Assembly: GCF_050908995.1 (NCBI RefSeq)
Contig: NC_135128.1
Span: 10,569,114 to 10,633,113, forward strand
From: Andrena cerasifolii
Taxonomy: Eukaryota; Arthropoda; Insecta; Hymenoptera; Andrenidae
Direction: 5' to 3'
DNA: 64,000 nt
Shown here: one piece after another, positions 36,101 through 49,100 of the stretch
Numbering within the stretch: position 1 is the stretch's first letter
Layout of the letters: each line of letters starts with the position of its first letter
The notes under the pieces: model-generated
What the model was told of the DNA's origin: nothing
Databases searched by the model: none
What the model saw: the letters and a program-made list of their open reading frames with translations, nothing else
Translations under genes and position numbers: made by a program

Positions 36101-39100
36101 TGTTTTCAATTGCATTCGCGAGTTTAACCTGTCATAGTTTCCCCCCTCGACTTCCGTTAGTCGATTAACTCGGCGATATTGGTGCGAAACGACGACCAAG
36201 GGGGAGATAAAGTGCCATCGGGGTGGGTTCGACCATTGTTAGCGGGCGAGCAATGTAAGTACGTTCTTCGAATCTCTACGCGTTGCATAATTTTTGGGGG
36301 TTAAATTTAAGGGGCTATTCTCGAAAACTAGTCTTAGAAAAAACAGGCTTCGGACCCCATAACAACATACCAAAAGACTGTTTTTTTAAACAATAGTTTC
36401 CGCGCATCTGAAGACGTCTATAGACATCTATAAAAATCTCCAAGTTTCACATTTCCTGCAGGAATAAATAACCCTTCACAATGCCTCCTATTTTCCAAAA
36501 ATAACAGAGTCCTAACATGTCCACCGATCCTAAAGGGACCAACACGGTAAGTACCAGTCTTGCTCACCTACGAAAAGAAAGCCATCATGTAGTATAAAAG
36601 TGGAGTCGACTAGCACACTCCCAGGCAGCAATAGAATAACTATTACTGAAACTACTCAGAAGTCTACACAGTCCCTCTTCTAACCAAAAGAAACCCACCC
36701 CTTGCTTCACAGTCGCGCTAATCAAAACCCCCGAACATTTATTTTTTGAGCACACATCGCTGTCGAATCCATTCCCAGATAAACGGTCTGGCAAGGACAA
36801 ATTGGCGCTTTGGAGAAGTAGGAAGTCTCTCGTTGGATTCCAATCCCGGCTGCCTCACGGGCCCGTCTCGTCGGGGTTCGTTGACCCGTCCTTACCTTCC
36901 AAAAACCCGGTAATCACGGAGATTATAGGGGCTCCGGTTTCCCCGTCGATCGTGATCGATGAATTACGATTTTCGTCGATTCCCCGTAATCCGCGGAGCG
37001 CATCACCCTCTCGGTATCCCAGCGCGGGGAACGATGAGAACGATCCTCCACGGGGCACCCCCGTCTCGAGGTCCCGTTCGCCGGAGCCCCGCTGCAACAG
37101 TGACAATTATCGCGCGGCCGTGCACGATATAAATTGTCAGCGGGAGTAATTAGTGTCCAGGCGGTTGCGCCCCCCCGAGTAATTAGCAATTAAGCGACGC
37201 GTAATTGCCTAATTCCTGCCCGTCATCCGACCACGGCCCGTCGGCCGATAAGATCGCCGGCCAACCTCCAGGCAATCGTTAAATGCGTATATGTATATCT
37301 GGTCGGTCGATTTCTCTCCGTGGGTCCCCCATCGTGGGCTTTATCTGTTCAGCAGGTAGCAAGGAGGCTTTGTTTTTTGAAGTTCCACCGACCGGGATGA
37401 GTCTGTTGATTTTACGAACGAAAGGTCCTCACGGGCTTCATCCCTCGCGGGGCTCGGGAACACTGGGAACAGGCGGCTTCGTGTAGGCTGTGTTTTCTGT
37501 CGAGGGTGAATGAAATCGTGAGGAATATAAGAATTATCTAGAAATTCCTGACCGTTCTTGTAAGAGTCCCCCTCGTTTGAAATCACCGAGGCTTCCACTT
37601 TGATTTTCATTCGAGAGGTTAAGGCTGGCTGCTCGAAGTTCTCAAACATTCCTGCCGGGCTTCCGTAAACTTTGTTTATTGCTTCGGCAGCCACGCAGAT
37701 TCCACATTCTTGTTAACTTCCCGGGTCTGCACAGCCCGGGTACGGGGTCGTTGCATTTCATATTACGTTTCAAAGTGCACAAGTTTCTACGATCGGTGGC
37801 TTCCACGCTAGATAACCGGCTTGGGCCATCGTGCAACGGAGGATGTACGTGGAACAGCCGCATACCTACACGAATCTTCCTTAATGCCAGGAATTAGTGT
37901 CGTCAGCTAATGAATGTCGCAACAGGTAAACGGAACGTATAACATCATCAGGGGGAAACGAAGACGGGAATTTATTGGAGTAAGAAGCTGGAGACTAGAG
38001 AAAAAGTTAAGTACACAAACCTTAGAAGATGCACTAGATGCTTCTCGTTTCCTTTCAACATTATACGCTGTACCTTCTTATCATTGGCATATTCTATTTT
38101 AAAACCTCCTGGAATAAAGATACTTTAGAAAATAATGTGAAACCTTTTTGTATTAATTCCACCCACCTTGACACATATCCCAAATTCTAGTGTAAGAAAA
38201 GGAACGGAGAGACTTCTATCTAATGTCTATTAAAGTGAATAGTGGTTACTGCAATATACACTTACAACTGGGCCTAAGGTTATGCAGCAAGCTACCAACC
38301 CTGGAAATGACAAAATAATTGTGATCTTTATTTTGCAAAAAATTATCAATCCATAGAACAGCTCTTATATTGTACAATTATTAAAACTACCAAGCCATAG
38401 TTACAGTTTAGGCTTAAAAAACAAAAGCTACAGAAAATTTAAAGTAGTATTAATTATTCTACTCGCTATTAAATGAGAAATAACTTCATCAACCTTCGTG
38501 CATCAGTCTAATGAACCATGCTTTACAACGGAATCTCAGCGACTTAGAAAAGTATCGTCCACTTGGGGCTTCGCCAAAGTAAACAGGGAATCACGACCCA
38601 AAGCCACACTGGGGCAAGAAGCAAGGCCCGCCTGCAGCAGCGTCGCGGATAATTAGCCCGCGATCGTTGTAAGCTGTGCGTGACAATGAGCCATGAATCA
38701 ATTTGGTCACGTCACATCAAAGTTGCTCGACCGCTTGGGCCCCAGATATCGACCGGTTGGCATTTCGACGGCACGATACCGCTGTCCGTGGTTGTCGCTT
38801 AGAGCGATCGACTATCGGCATGATTAAGGAGTCGCCGAGTGCGGCTGGCCAGAGAATCGAGCGGATTTAATAACCGATAATCGAGTCGATAAGTCGCCGC
38901 CGGGATCCAAAATATTCCCATGCCAAGGAGCATCGGAAAATTGCCCTGGGACGAGGTGACGAGCAAAAGGAACGACCGGTCGGACAAATCACTCGAGGGG
39001 ACGGGATATATCGGGGCCGGGAATTATCCGGGAGTACTTCGACGTAGGTCCCTTCACTGGGACAAATGAGCGACAACGAAAGTGTGCAGGTAAATCGCGT

Positions 39101-39717
39101 GCAAATTAGTCAACGATCCTCGCGAGGAGCGCGCTGCGGGTCGTGCACGCGACTCGAGCAACGACTCAAGGGGTCCTGTGACTCCTGAGTGCGTAGGCAA
39201 CCTCGCGCAACAGACGCACTCTCCATTCACTTGGCGCCACATTCATTCATGGCTAGAGAGAACTGTGCAACCGCGGGTGTCGTTCGACGAACTGCCCGAC
39301 ACACCGTCATCGACGTGATAATCGTCGACATCGCCCGGGCCCGATCGCTACCGGAATCGCCTGATTTATCCCTGTCTGCGATACTGGATCGCGCGGCCGT
39401 GGTGCTTGGCGCGATCCTATGCCCGACCGAGCGGTGCTTGCACCTTTCTGCTGTAAATTATTTTCGGTCTTTCCTCCTGGTATGCAAGCATTCCGACGTT
39501 GCTGGGCGGTGCAATCTATGTTCGTTCTTCTATTTCAACTTTTAATTAGTGTGACGACGCGTCGAGTAGAATATTGATAGTTTGCTATTCTGTGTACGGT
39601 GTCTTAGATATTATTACTTAGATTTAATAGCAACAAATTGGCTGAATTTCACCTATTAATCTCGTCGCACAATTAGGCTCCCATTTTTTGTTAATTTTGT
39701 GCAGATGGGAACGTAAT
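33143..39717. other. Intergenic, no supported gene
   Basis: Composition is mixed, with CpG-rich stretches near 34.2, 37.0 and 39.2 kb. Short AAAT/AAAC runs occur near 35413-35440. One copy of a dispersed repeat starts at 38283. A lone TTAAGGGGC motif at about 36308 has no matching partner. No exon chain or RNA gene is supported. Confidence 0.5.
38283..38474 (+). repeat. Dispersed repeat, copy A
   Basis: About 190 bases match 43569-43783 in the same orientation, with roughly 80-85% identity by eye. Shared words include AGCTACCAACCCT, TACAATTATTAAAACTACCA and AGCCATAG. Copy B carries a small extra segment near its start. No open frame is conserved between the copies, so this is probably an old non-coding transposon fragment. 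Confidence 0.8.
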
Positions 39718-40641
39718 AAAAGCTTATTATTGCTGTTATTAGTGTTATCAGTATTATCAGTATTATTAGTATTATTAGTGTTATCAGTATTACCAGTATT
39801 ATTAGTATTATTAGTATTATTACTATTATTAGTATTATTGGTATTATTGGTATTATTGGTATTATTAGTATTATTAGTATTATTAGTATTATTAGTATTA
39901 TTAGTATTATCAGTATTATTAGTATTATTAGTATTATTAGTATTATTAGTATTACTAGTATTACTAGTATTACTAGTAGTATTAGTATTATTAGAATTAT
40001 TAGTATTATTAGTATTATTAGTATTATTAGTATTATTAGTATTATTAGTATTATTAGTATTATTAGTATTATTAGTATTATTAGTATTATTAGTATTATT
40101 AGTATTATTAGTATTATTAGTATTATTAGTATTATCAGTATTATTGGTATTATTAGTATTATTAGTATTATTAGTATTATTAGTATTATCAGTATTATCA
40201 GTATTATGAGTATTATCAGTATTATTAGTATTATCAGTATTATCAGTATTATCAGTATTATCAGTATTATCAGTATTATCAGTATTATTAGTATTATTAG
40301 TATTATTAGTATTATTAGTATTATTAGTATTATTAGTATTATTAGTATTATCAGTATTACTAGTATTACTAGTATTACTAGCATTACTAGTATTACTAGT
40401 ATTACTAGTATTATTAGTATTATTAGTATTATTAGTATTATTAGTATTATTAGTATTATTAGTTTCATTAGTATTATTAGTATTATTAGTATTATTAGTA
40501 TTATTAGTATTATCAGTATTACTAGTATTACTAGTATTACTAGCATTACTAGTATTACTAGTATTACTAGTATTATTAGTATTATTAGTATTATTAGTAT
40601 TATTAGTATTATTAGTTTCATTAGTATTATTAGTATTAGAC
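39718..40641. repeat. 9-bp AATAATACT satellite, about 100 units
   Basis: On the plus strand the unit is AGTATTATT, with common variants where ATC or ACT replaces ATT. A block of about 150 bp containing a run of ACTAGT units, one AGCATT and one TTTCAT variant occurs twice (about 40330-40475 and 40480-40625), a higher-order duplication. Frames stay open in several registers, giving Asn-Asn-Thr, Leu-Leu-Val or Ile-Ile-Ser polymers. This follows from the period and is not evidence of a gene. Confidence 0.95.
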
Positions 40642-41663
40642 ATTCAGTTAAATTCCATCCACATCTATTTACCACCCTGCACTTAGGGCACACTATATGC
40701 ACAATTTTTATTTTCCTCGTGTAAGCTACACAATGATGCGTAAACTTCCTAACGCAGTAGTTCAAACACAATGTATCATCTGAAGCTCCAAAATGAGCAG
40801 CACCTGCATCCAACAAATAGCTACGAGGGTTAGTTGGAACCGTCTACGTATTAAATTCTGCACCCATGCGCGAATGTACGTATTAATGCCAACAGAAGCT
40901 TTGCACTCAGCCAGTGGTTCAAGCATGACCAGTCTAATTCCTTATCACCGAGGCTGGCGCTGAAATGGAGGCCGCTGAACGCCTGTTCCCCTTCCCCCGG
41001 CGAATTAAGCAAATTATGTCACCTCGATTTATATGCATCCTTGCGTCGCGGCGCGGCTTGTTGCGACGATCCGGTTGCGCGTGCATTATTACACGTTTAC
41101 CCGGGCCACGGTCGCGCGAAACGCAAGTGGGTGTCGCTGTTTCGCTACCTCTCTCTTTCCCCCTTTGCCACGACCGTCGCGTATCCCTGCTTTTCCTCCG
41201 CATTTATCCTCCTTTTCTACTGGATCAGTGCTCGCGAGGGAATTCAGAACGCCATTGCCCGATCCATGGCACGGATAACCTCGCGCAACCCGGACACTAA
41301 CGGCTATCGACGACCTTTCCTTTCGAGATCCTTATTATTTGAACGCAGGTGCTTTGTTCGCTGGATGGTACCGCGGTGATAGTAGCATCCCCCCCTGCGC
41401 AATGAATCCCGCCGAGGGTCCCCCTAACGAATTAGATTCATCCCCCCTCGGAGTCGTATGGAGAGAGAGATTCTGCTCGGTTAAGGAAGGTAGAGCGGAG
41501 AGTTTTTCGCTCAAATTGGCATCCTTATGCGAAGGTAGATCGCAGATAAATGGGCGTGCTCCAATAATTGGGTGGATGCTGTTTGGGTTGCTGTTCGCTG
41601 GATTGCATTGGTTTGTTTGATATAAGAAACGTCGATTTGGGGGTGGTTTCTTGTATCAATTCA
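40642..41663. other. Intergenic, no supported gene
   Basis: The part at about 40.95-41.45 kb is CpG-rich with overlapping open frames on both strands. None has splice support or a recognisable domain. No RNA gene or paired repeat was seen. Confidence 0.5.
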
Positions 41664-41912
41664 TTAAGGGGTTCGACCACCTTGGCCAGGTCAAGAAAGT
41701 GACAAAAACACCTTTTTCGCTTTAAATTGTTGAACAAAGATAGAAACATCTTTGAGTATATATACAATTTTTTGTCAAGTTTTCTTCAGAAACAAATACG
41801 GCGGTCGAGAGTATACCATGTCGCATACGTAGCTCAGTTTCGTACGAAAGAAAATCAGTAATCAAAAGTCAGGTAAAAATTAAAATACCAAAAAGGTGGT
41901 CTAACCCCTTAA
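41664..41912. mobile_element. TTAA-flanked MITE (piggyBac-like), element 1
   Basis: The left end is TTAAGGGGTTCGACCACCTT. The right end read backwards is TTAAGGGGTTAGACCACCTT, so 19 of 20 positions agree. TTAA at both borders (41664-41667 and 41909-41912) fits the target duplication of piggyBac-type elements. The 249-base body is AT-rich and cannot encode a transposase, so the element would have been mobilised by an enzyme encoded elsewhere. Confidence 0.85.
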
Positions 41913-44900
41913 GTTCTTCTTAATTAACAAGAACAATAACAGCTCAGCTCCTGAACCAGAATTCTCAGAGCCTTCAACCTGAAGCTCTACAATACCCCCT
42001 TTGCAGAGTCTCAGAATCACTGCGACACCCCAGTCTCCACAATCTCAGCACCCAAACACAGCTGTTTAAAACAACCCTCCCCAATTACAAAATGAATACT
42101 TCTAGTCTCTCAGAACCATCTCGCAATGACCCACCCACTAGCCTCGAATTAATGCCCACGACCGCCGCTATCGTTAATTAATTACCATGATGGGCCTTGA
42201 GCGTGAATCCTCCCGGCCCACTTGTCCCGACGGGCGCCGCGAGACAAAACGCGTCGAATAAATCCCGTCCTCACGCACCGACGGCGTTTGCGTGTCACCT
42301 ACGTGGATACCTATAATTTAGCGTTATAATAACTAGTTGGCCGGTCGGCTGGGGCGCCGCGCGTGATGCACGTGCATTGTGCCGGCCGACAGAGAGGCGA
42401 GCTACGCGTCCAGGTAGGTGAGGACGGAGAAAGACGGGATAGAGAAACTCTCGGCCGTGCTGGCCGATGATTCACACTCCTGGATGGAGAAGGTGTCACT
42501 GGTTGTATGCATAAGTGCGACTCATTACGGGGCCTCACCGACACCGCCTGGGCCCACGTGCCTCCTCGAACGCAGAATGCAAATCGAGAAAGCCTCGAGC
42601 CGTCTCTCCCGTCCCTGTGTTTCAGCCCGGCCGACCTCGAAATCTCTGCTGACGATAGCTCCGCGCGTGCGACGGGGTTGCTTGGCGGACAATTTAGGCA
42701 GCGAGTAGGCCGCTGGACGTCTCTAGGAAGGGAGCTGCTTTGGAGATTGAAGAGGGAGCTTAGATGTGTCTGTCGAGGTTCGTTGGATGTTAGAGGTGTC
42801 TTCTCTTTCGGAGGAAGATTGATGGTAACGATGTAAGCGTCTCCTTTGAAGAATCTGGCGAGAAGTGAGGCGAGAGTAAAGGCTTCCTGGTACCCCGAGG
42901 TAGTAATAAAGTGCATGCTGCAAGGTTCCCTTCGAAATTACAAAGTCTGAGGGAGGATGAAAATTTGTGGAAGATTGCTGGAACGTGTACCTCGATTTTG
43001 TGGATGTGCTGCGTGCCGAGGTATGTCTGGCAAGGTGTTCGTGCGGGACTACCACTCTTTGACTTCGGACCACGCCGTCATTTTCATAATGACAATGGCC
43101 CGACAGCCTACACGGGGTAACCATGATGAGTAGTTTACGGTGTACGGTTCACGGTGTGACTCCCGCCACCTTCGCAAATCTCCAGCCAGTCGAGTCATGG
43201 ATCTCTGTCGATCCCCCTTTAGCTGCTTATCTGATGGGCTGTCTTGACGATTTTATTTGCAATCGGAAAATTGATTTCAAAGATCATTGGGTTAAGTGAC
43301 ATTAAAAACGTAGACTCTGGTAAAATACCTGTGCGATTAGAATGTTGCCAGCATATTTATAGTGCTTTAAGAAAATTGAAAGCATCAGAAATGGGATTAT
43401 TCTCGTTTTACAATCAAACAGAACAATTTCACTTACTATGTAAATGTTAATGATCACTATTACAGCAGAGTGTTCAACACGCGTTGAAGTAGATATAAAA
43501 AGGGTGTGATTCGAAATGGAAGATCAAGTCCTGGGCTCAGATATCAAAGTATATCAAAAGTGAGTCAAATGCAGAAAGCTACCAACCCTCAAAATGGCAA
43601 AAAATTAGTCTGACCTTTACACTAATGTAATCTTTATTTTGCAAAAAAAATACCAACCCATAGAACAACTCTTACACTATACAATTATTAAAACTACCAA
43701 GCCATAGTTCCATTTCAGGCTTAAAGAACAAAAGCTAATGAAAATTTAAAATAATATTAATTATTCTACTCACTATTAAGTAACCCATTAAAAAACAATT
43801 CTAAAGTAATAACAAGAAATCAAATAAATATCCCCAATAGGAATAAAGCTACTCTTCTTCAACAATTAAAATCTGCAAATTCAATTTACTCGATTACAGA
43901 TCATTGAAGGTTTGGCAGCTTTCTGCTTAAACTTGGTCCAATTGCAGTTCCGAGGCCCCAAACTGCTGCCGAGTAAAAGCAAAGGGAACAAGCATTAATC
44001 AAACGAACCTGCTCGCTCTGGCAGTACGACACGTCAAAACCCTTTCGGAATTGGATAAAAAAAGCGTCACTCGCGATCGGAGATGAGATAGCGCCTAATG
44101 AGAGTGACATTTCGGGGGTATCGTCGTAAAGATCATCGAATTACGACCAGCCGTGGCACACGTGGGAAATGTCAAACGTCAATGTTACTCATCAACATTA
44201 AAGCTCCTCCCGAGGCGTATGTATTAATAACGAGTTATGCCCCCCTCGACAAACACAATTGCGGATCGTGATCCGATACTAGGCATATACTTATCACTAT
44301 TGTTATCCCTCCCCCACCTCGGATGTCATCGGGGTCTATCTGCGGTATCACGATCGGTAGCTATACGTGTATCGCGAATAGACGATTACGATAACTCGGG
44401 GATCGATAACGATCTCGTTTATGAGCGACTCCTGGACAGGATCGCCGTGATCCGATCAGGGCTTATAAAGTTCCAGGCAAAAGTCCTCTGTGCCGATCGC
44501 GGACTCCATCGGAATATACAGGATGCCCCACAGTTATGGGGCAAGCCGAAACATGCAAATTCGTCGTGACATAAAGCATCAATTTGTCGCTTGCCATTTC
44601 GTGATCCGAGGCTTCTTTTTTCAGATAAAGATAGCAGGAGATTGAGTGACAAACATTCACTGTACGCTGCTTGAGTGTTAGTAATAATTGCACACATATG
44701 GAAGAGATAAAAAATAAAATTCTAGAGTATATATGTCACCGTCACGTCGCTCGAAATTTGTAGAAACAGTTGCTTTCTCTGTCACGGCTCGAATAATACT
44801 GAACGCTCAAGGGTGTCGATCTTCACCCCGAAATTTAGATTTCGCGTGAAATGTACAAGTGGGGTGATGGTCAGTGGTAAATAGTTGTGGTATAAAGTCA

Positions 44901-45841
44901 TTGTGGCTGGTGCAGGAGATTTACGCAGGGCTTGATATACTTATTATTTATTAATGAACGTACCTTTTTTAATTTTTGTTATTCTGCCAGTTTTTTAAAG
45001 AGTAGTGTGGATATGTACGACGTGTATGACAACTTTTGCATTGGATTTACTCTGGATTTTTATTTCCAGATTGCAAGATGGTAATGGAGGGTTCGATTCA
45101 AGGTTCCTGTTGGTCTGACAATTTTGGAGCAACCTGTACAAAGATATTTCACGATCGTGAACCGACAAAACGGTGCACGCTTGCAGTCTAATCTCCATCC
45201 AGTGGGACAATTATTATTTTCCAAGCGGTTTCGCGAACGTCGATCGAGAGAGAGACACTTGTCGCGATCGATGGCCGCCAAGGATCGGTAATCTTAATGG
45301 GACACCCACGTGTACGCGGTCTCCGGTGTGGTATTCACGCGAGGAAGTCCGGAGTGCGTGTAGAATCGATTCGACACGGCACGATCGGATTCTGCTAATT
45401 GCAAATTTATAGCAGCTCCCGCGAAATCCGCCGAGGCTCTTCGCGTAAGCTGTGCCTCGGCTGTGTCTGACGCGATACGGGATTATTCCCCTTTGATCGT
45501 TGCCTTCGAAGATTGGGATGTCGAATTCATTCGTAGATTTTACATAATGCAGGTATTCAAGCAAATATTCTAAAAGGAGGCTTCTTCTCTCGATTATTAT
45601 TTTTTAAATAGTTCTGTCAATTGTCAGTGCGATCCTTTAAAAGTGTACTTCCTTCAAGCCTGATACTTTTCTAACAGCTGACTTCATGATCATGATTGTG
45701 GGTAACATGGAAGAATATAGAATCCCTTTTTCTTTGAAACCTATTTGGTATCTGAAACAGCTTTCTCGAATAAGCTTTCTTTGAGATACAACAGGATAAT
45801 CAGAATTCTGCTACGAGGGTGACGATGCGATTTTTTATTTA
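41913..45841. other. Intergenic, no supported gene
   Basis: The 42.2-42.8 kb part is CpG-rich. Copy B of a dispersed repeat lies at 43569-43783. A frame at 43244-43450 (+) reads like a plausible peptide but has no splice signals, domain or start context that would support a call. No RNA gene was found. Confidence 0.5.
43569..43783 (+). repeat. Dispersed repeat, copy B
   Basis: This is the partner of 38283-38474, in the same orientation 5.3 kb away. It includes about 20 extra bases (around 43600-43630) absent from copy A. Substitutions are spread evenly, as expected for neutral decay. Confidence 0.8.
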
Positions 45842-46129
45842 TTAACCCTTAACTGGTATCCTGGGGTCGCTCGTGACCCCAAGCACCCAAAGTTCGATGT
45901 ACAATTTTCGGTTGTCTAAGTTGGTAAACTAAATTTCTAATTAATTTTATAATAATAGTTTAACTTTCTACGCTTCTATTATTTTCTACATTACCTAAGA
46001 TGAAAATATTCATAGTGCTTGCTCTAGCGTCGACTTTACAAATTTCTGTGTCCTTTTTTATTTGGGGTCTGCCACGACCCCAGTATACCAGTCACGTTTG
46101 CCAAAAACAGTATACCGGTTAAGGGTTAA
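45842..46129. mobile_element. TTAA-flanked MITE (piggyBac-like), element 2, with subterminal hairpins
   Basis: The left end is TTAACCCTTAACTGGTATCC. The right end read backwards is TTAACCCTTAACCGGTATAC, so 18 of 20 positions agree. Both borders are TTAA. Next to each end lies an exact stem TGGGGTC, a 6-base loop and GACCCCA (45862-45881 and 46063-46082). The right end also holds a second internal CAGTATACC. CCC directly inside TTAA is characteristic of piggyBac ends. The 288-base element carries no transposase. Confidence 0.88.
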
Positions 46130-49100
46130 TCCTGCCTCTTCTCTGCTATCAGCCTCCCTTTTCCCCGTTAACGGTCCTCGCTTTGGTAAAACGCGCGCGG
46201 TCGCTTACAATATTGCATGGCGTGAGTCATTCGACGTCTCTTGCTCGACCACGCGTGATTATTTCACGTTTGAAACCACCTCCGCGGTGGTAGGCATACA
46301 CTGTCGACATTGCCACCTCTCCTCCGTTGCACTAGCATTCTACAACGCCACCATCGATCGCGTTGGCTGAGAGCGCTGAAAATTTGCGCGCTGTCGTTGC
46401 AGCCTACTGCTGCATTGCTTGCCATCCAGAGAATGGAAGAAGGTGTCGAAAACTTTGCTGCACCACAGAGACTCATTCACAATTGGAAGCTGGAACTTCT
46501 AATCTTGGTGCGATGTAGATTTTTGTTGTCCACTGTGCTTTTAATATTTCTGTGGATCCGCTTCCAAGATCTAGATCCTGCGTTCAGCTCTCTTGCATCA
46601 CTAGTTCCGTGCCGGTGCAGAGTGCAAGTGGAAGCTAAACGGCAGCTCCCGCATTGGCTCGAGCAGAAAGCACTTACGCACCAGTAGTTTCGGTTTCACT
46701 TCGGAATTGGTATTCGTAAATCGAGAAACGAACGAGCAGAGAAAAATCACGTTTTACTGCTTCCTGGCGCCTCGTCCAGGGCAGACAATGCGTCGCACAC
46801 TTGCAGTTAGTGAACAAACGTCGAACAATGGTTCCTCCGTTAAGACAATGCGTCGTTAATGCCTTCCCCGTGCTCGTGTCGCGATTTTTCAGCAGAGCTT
46901 CGGTGAAATCGGCGAAGACGGTGAGCTCTCGACCCCAGGGATTCCACGGGAAAAATCTGACTGATCCTGTGTGGGGGAGGGAAGCTCCCGTAATTGCGTC
47001 GTATAATTAGAAACGTTAATGAGGCAGTCAGGGTTTGCACACAATGAAACAGCCAGGTGGTTTCTTGTTGGTCTGTGGCAAGAAACGCGAAGAAACGAAT
47101 GACGATTCTGCTCACTTTTTACACCAAAGAGCGCACACTGAGCTGCTACGATGTCTTCGGGTAAAAATTTTCTTTCTACTGAGGTATTGGAAGATGTAAA
47201 ATTTCAGAAATGATGGAAATTTAGCTGTCTAAAATAATTATTATAAAATTACTGTTGATATCTAAATAAATGAATTGCAGCTTCGATTAAGGATTAATTT
47301 TCCCTATTCTTCGTTAGCTTCACTTGTGAACCTCATTTCTAATGCACTTCCATAGTATCAGCTTACTAATTAACACCTCCAAACACGATCATCGAACTTC
47401 ATACAGTATCCAAAAATTTTGCAAAATATTCAAAATAATTTCCTGGACTCATCAGTCCACTCTTGATTCATCGAGCAAATCCATGAAATCTGACACAGAT
47501 TTAGTGACAGGAAGATTCTCCAATCCACGAAGAATAATCTTCAATTAAAAGTACCTTTAACTACTAGAGAAGTTCTCAAGACAAATCGAAGCTCCACAGT
47601 GAGACCATTTTCTTCTCGCAAGAAAGAAGCTTAAAAGTATGAAAAATCCTTTCACCAATGGCTCCCCCATCCCCCCTCGCCTGGGCAACGCGCAGCCATT
47701 CATCAACCCCGAAAACCACCCCTTTCTTTCCACTTGCTTCGACGCCCACGGCGCTCGCGGAGGAGAAGGAGCAAAAGAAACGGGCGACGAAATTCCGCGG
47801 GGGCCTTGCGCATAAAAATTCGCACGTACGTTTCCGTCGATCGGGCCGGCGATGCAACACGGCCCAGGAGAGAATTATTGGACGTTCCTGGATACGAGAT
47901 TTCTCGATATCCTGAGGAGCACGGAGTTCGATCTCGCCTCTCCACGATTTCACCTCTCCTCCTTGCGCCTTCCTTTTTCCCTCCGACTCTTTTTCCCCCC
48001 TTCTTGCCGGGTTGTGTGGCGTGCCACAATACGGGGTAACCGGGAGAACGGCCATAAAGCAAACGATAGAGAGACAATATTCTCTGGCGAGCAAACAATG
48101 GCTGACTTACGACGATCGTAAACAATCCCCTTATCCGCAGGTCGTTAACGCTGCATAATAATTTTCGCCAACCCTCCCCACCTGAACGCGCGTGCCTCGC
48201 CGTGCTTTCCCGGGGGATCGATCGGTCGGGAGCAGCCTCGATCTGTATCGGTAACGACGCTTGGAAGCTGCCCCTTCGATTCGACTTGATAATGCTCGCG
48301 TTCGGTGGCACCTGATCTGGGTGACGTAGTTAAATGGTACTTTAGGGTGCGTTCTAGCAATCTTGAGCAGACGTATTTGGAGTTGAAAGTGAGTTTTGGT
48401 AATGGGGATTATTTTAAGGGAGAAAGTTAAGGTTTCCCTTGAGCTTCTAGGAGTGATAGAGTTAGGGGGTGGATGAATTGAAGTGTTTAGGAATTGTTAC
48501 TTCCACTTCTGAAATTTGGAGTAACTTCGTCATTGGATTATGAAGGGAGGAGGCCTATTCGTTTAATTTTTATATACAATAGACCACTGATCCTCAACCG
48601 ATGATCAGGTTGACAAATTTTCGCTCGAATAATGCAGCCGCTACGCAAAGAAAAAAACAAACTAAATTAAATTTTAATTTTATAACTTTACATTTAATAA
48701 ATAAAATACTATCTACTTTGTTTTTTATTTCTGTCTTAACCGTCAGCCAGTCCGCGAAATATTTCCCCTATTTTCGCCGTTCCGCAGATGTAAAAAGGGC
48801 GAAGAAACGGTTAGAATTCTACCCCTGTTCTCACCATGGTCCCGGATTTCAATTTCAGGAGCTGAATTATTAAACGTACAGCTTCCAACGGTAACACCTA
48901 ATTACTCACAATTAAGTAGCCTATCCCGGACAGAACGGACCTCTTGCCCAGGATCGCTAACTTCAAATCAGCCATTCTCAATTACACATCGACAATATCG
49001 CCAGCGGTCCGCTCACCTGAGCACGGACAATTAATACCGATCGAATCGTATCAATGCTCAATGCGATTTAATTGGAGCACTTTGCGCGCGATTCGATACG

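Noticed and set aside
36308..36330. TTAAGGGGCTATTC motif resembling a TTAA-MITE end
   Set aside because: No matching inverted end was found within the expected 200-400 bases.
39624..40816. Very long open frames of Asn-Asn-Thr, Ile-Leu-Ile and Leu-Leu-Val polymers
   Set aside because: They occur in several frames on both strands and are produced by the 9-bp satellite; no splice sites or non-repeat domain support a protein.
43244..43450. Open frame of 68 residues with a protein-like sequence
   Set aside because: It lies in repeat-rich DNA near a dispersed repeat, has no splice support and matches no family I recognise.
47576..48311. Open frames of 172 and 202 residues on the minus strand
   Set aside because: They overlap each other and plus-strand frames in CpG-rich DNA; composition is Arg/Gly/Lys-rich and without domains.
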